DNA of 14,403 nucleotides from JBCCFK01 sp965262315 (GTDB lineage: Bacteria; Actinomycetota; Acidimicrobiia; Acidimicrobiales; UBA8592): assembly GCA_965262315.1 (NCBI GenBank), contig CBDHFJ010000098.1:1-14403 (forward strand), in the 5' to 3' direction. The notes beneath the pieces are model-generated. The model was not told the origin of the DNA, searched no databases, and saw only the letters and a program-made list of their open reading frames with translations. The position numbers and the translations under genes were made by a program. Below, piece by piece: positions 13,331 to 14,403 of the stretch (its first letter is position 1; each line of letters opens with the position of its first letter).

Positions 13331-14147
13331 GTGACCGACCGAAGAGACAACCTCCAGATCGGGGAGTTCGCCGAACTCGTGGGATTGAGCGTCCCGCAGC
13401 TGCGCCGCTACGACCGACTGGAACTGCTGGTCCCCGAAGGCAGGACTCCGGCCGGGTATCGCTACTACACGACCGGGCAGACCGGCGCAGGCCGAATCAT
13501 CTCGTTGCTTCGGTCCATCGACATGCCGATCGCCGACATCCGTCGAGTGCTGAGCGGACTCGCAGAGCGTGAACGCCAGGCGCTCCTCCGGACGCATCGC
13601 GCCCGACTGGAAGCACGGCTGGACGAGGTCCGCCGACTCCTCGACGCCGTCGACCGCATGACCACCGAAGGAGACCACCCGATGACCGCCCCGAGCGAGC
13701 CGACGACCTGGTTGCATCTGATGCCACACCTGCCGGTGAGCGACGTTGCCGCGTCGGCCGCCTACTACCAGGAGGCGATGGGTTTTTCGCCTGGCCTGGC
13801 AGACGAGCGATGGCGCGCTGAGTGCGATCGCCAGCGGGGCGATCGAAGTGCTGCTTCTGGTTCCCTGGGAGGGCTCGGGCGCCCCGCCGGCTCAGTCGGC
13901 GTACGTCTACGTCGACGACCCCGATGCGCTGTGCTCGGAGTACGAACAAGCAGGGGCAACGATCGTCGAACCCGTGTCCACGCGCCCCCACGGAATGCGC
14001 GACTTCGTCGTGGCCGATCCCGACGGCCACCGGTTCGTCCTGGGCCGAGCCGACGAGGACGCACTCCGCTCGTCGGCGGCGTACTACGGCCTCGGCCCGG
14101 ACGAGATCGAACCGAACCCCGGCTGGCTCCGCGACCGCGGCCCCTGA
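13331..14147 (+). pseudogene. MerR-family regulator fused to a VOC/glyoxalase-like domain, broken by a frameshift
   Basis: A GTG at 13331 starts a MerR DNA-binding domain: LQIGEFAELVGLSVPQLRRYD, then GYRYY (helix-turn-helix and wing, about 8-50), followed by the dimerisation helix RTHRARLEARLDEVRRLLDAVDR (approximate, 92-115; quoted in parts ARLEARLDEV and LLDAVDR). In the same frame a VOC domain begins (HLPVSDVAASAAYYQEAMGF). At about 13808 the coding sense moves by +1: the reading continues as DGALSAIASGAIEVLLLVPW and ends DFVVADPDGHRFVLG, stop 14145-14147. Ignoring one base restores a 271-aa MerR-VOC protein. Without this the first frame runs on as non-homologous Arg/Pro-rich sequence to 14398. 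An internal ATG at 13682 with GAAGGAG upstream could start the VOC part separately. It may be a real lesion or a base-calling error. VOC domains here probably sense or modify a small molecule. Confidence 0.75.
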
Positions 14148-14181
14148 ACCGAGCCCACAACCCTCTGGGCCGGGGTTCGGT
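14111..14181 (+). terminator. 13-bp perfect inverted repeat around the MerR-VOC stop codon
   Basis: ACCGAACCCCGGC (14111-14123) and GCCGGGGTTCGGT (14169-14181) are perfect complements separated by 45 nt that include the stop at 14145-14147. A smaller alternative stem, GCCCA (14153-14157) with TGGGC (14166-14170), lies in the loop and competes with it. No T-tract follows. It may act as a factor-independent or processing hairpin; a mobile-element end is the alternative. Confidence 0.5.
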
Positions 14182-14203
14182 CATCTGCCGCTGGAGAGAA
14201 CCC

Positions 14204-14246
14204 AGGCCCCAAGATCACCTCGGGCTGAGGAGGCCCTCACTGCGCG
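14204..14246. repeat. Direct repeat, copy 2 (vestige of the ligase 3' end)
   Basis: This is near-identical to 13215-13256, including the codons for the ligase C-terminus and its stop, but here with no upstream ligase sequence, so it is a non-coding remnant. It lies in the ~115-bp gap after the MerR-VOC gene, where I see no other gene. Its hairpin is altered to GGGC...GCCC. Confidence 0.85.
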
Positions 14247-14264
14247 ACACCGGGGAGCCAGCAG

Positions 14265-14403
14265 TCAGGAGCGGTCGTCCCTGCCAGGGGCGGCAGCCTC
14301 GATCGCCTCGAGGCGCTGTCGATCCTGCGCCGGCAGCGCCTGGGTCCAGGCGGGTTCGGCGCCCGCTTCGGGTAGGACGTGCCCGAACTCGGCCATAGCC
14401 GCC
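14265..14403 (-). CDS. Possible C-terminal end of a minus-strand gene entering from the right edge
   Basis: Reading the minus strand from the right edge, one frame is open to a TGA at 14267-14265. It gives AAMAEFGHVLPEAGAE, then a PAWTQALPAQDRQRLEAIEAA helix-like stretch and a short charged end (GRDDRS). An ATG at 14396 would make a 43-aa protein, but an in-frame extension beyond the edge is more likely. Codon third positions are G/C-rich. I do not recognise the family, and the piece is too short to be sure it is coding. Confidence 0.35.
   Translation of the reverse strand, partial: AAMAEFGHVLPEAGAEPAWTQALPAQDRQRLEAIEAAAPGRDDRS

Noticed and set aside
13215..14246. Insertion sequence or CRISPR-like array
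   Set aside because: Only two repeat copies occur, there is no transposase, and the repeat is clearly derived from the ligase gene end.
13809..14398. C-terminal run of the 355-aa MerR frame
   Set aside because: Past about 13808 this frame becomes Arg/Pro-rich without homology, while the VOC signal continues in the +1 frame.

Overview
The window is GC-rich throughout, with strong G/C at third codon positions, GTG and TTG starts, stop/start overlaps, and TANNNT boxes a few bases upstream of some starts. This fits a high-GC actinobacterium. A free-living Acidimicrobiia-like or related lineage is plausible but is only an inference. No rRNA, tRNA, CRISPR array, transposase or phage gene was seen.

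Layout: (1) Minus strand, 1-2523: a catabolic operon read right to left. It encodes a cupin, a Rieske [2Fe-2S] non-haem iron oxygenase alpha subunit, an unrecognised acidic 153-aa protein, and the first 56 residues of an unrecognised Cys-containing protein that leaves the left edge. (2) 2524-2803: a 280-bp divergent control region with an AT-rich pseudo-palindrome over a good minus-strand promoter, a second perfect inverted repeat, and a six-codon minicistron just before the plus-strand operon. (3) Plus strand, 2804-6198: acyl-CoA dehydrogenase, SDR, two-domain CMD/AhpD-like protein and FCD-type GntR regulator. (4) 6238-6588: a lone minus-strand SnoaL/NTF2-like gene. (5) Plus strand, 6627-11519: an overlapping chain of acyl-CoA ligase, MFS transporter, SDR and FMN alpha-hydroxyacid dehydrogenase, followed at 11573 by a second, paralogous acyl-CoA ligase. 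(6) 13294-14147: a MerR regulator fused to a VOC domain that is broken by a +1 frameshift. It has a MerR-type promoter and is bracketed by two copies of a ~42-bp repeat derived from the 3' end of the second ligase gene. (7) The right edge holds a possible C-terminal fragment of a minus-strand gene.

Taken together this looks like an uptake-and-degradation island for a carboxylic acid that has not been identified. The MFS protein would import it, a ligase would make the CoA thioester, and the ACAD and SDRs would desaturate and oxidise it. The Rieske oxygenase, cupin, CMD-like protein and FMN hydroxyacid dehydrogenase would act on ring, hydroxy or keto intermediates. The GntR protein probably controls the divergent promoters. 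No enoyl-CoA hydratase, thiolase, ferredoxin or ferredoxin reductase is encoded here, so the pathway must be completed elsewhere. The substrate cannot be read from this sequence.
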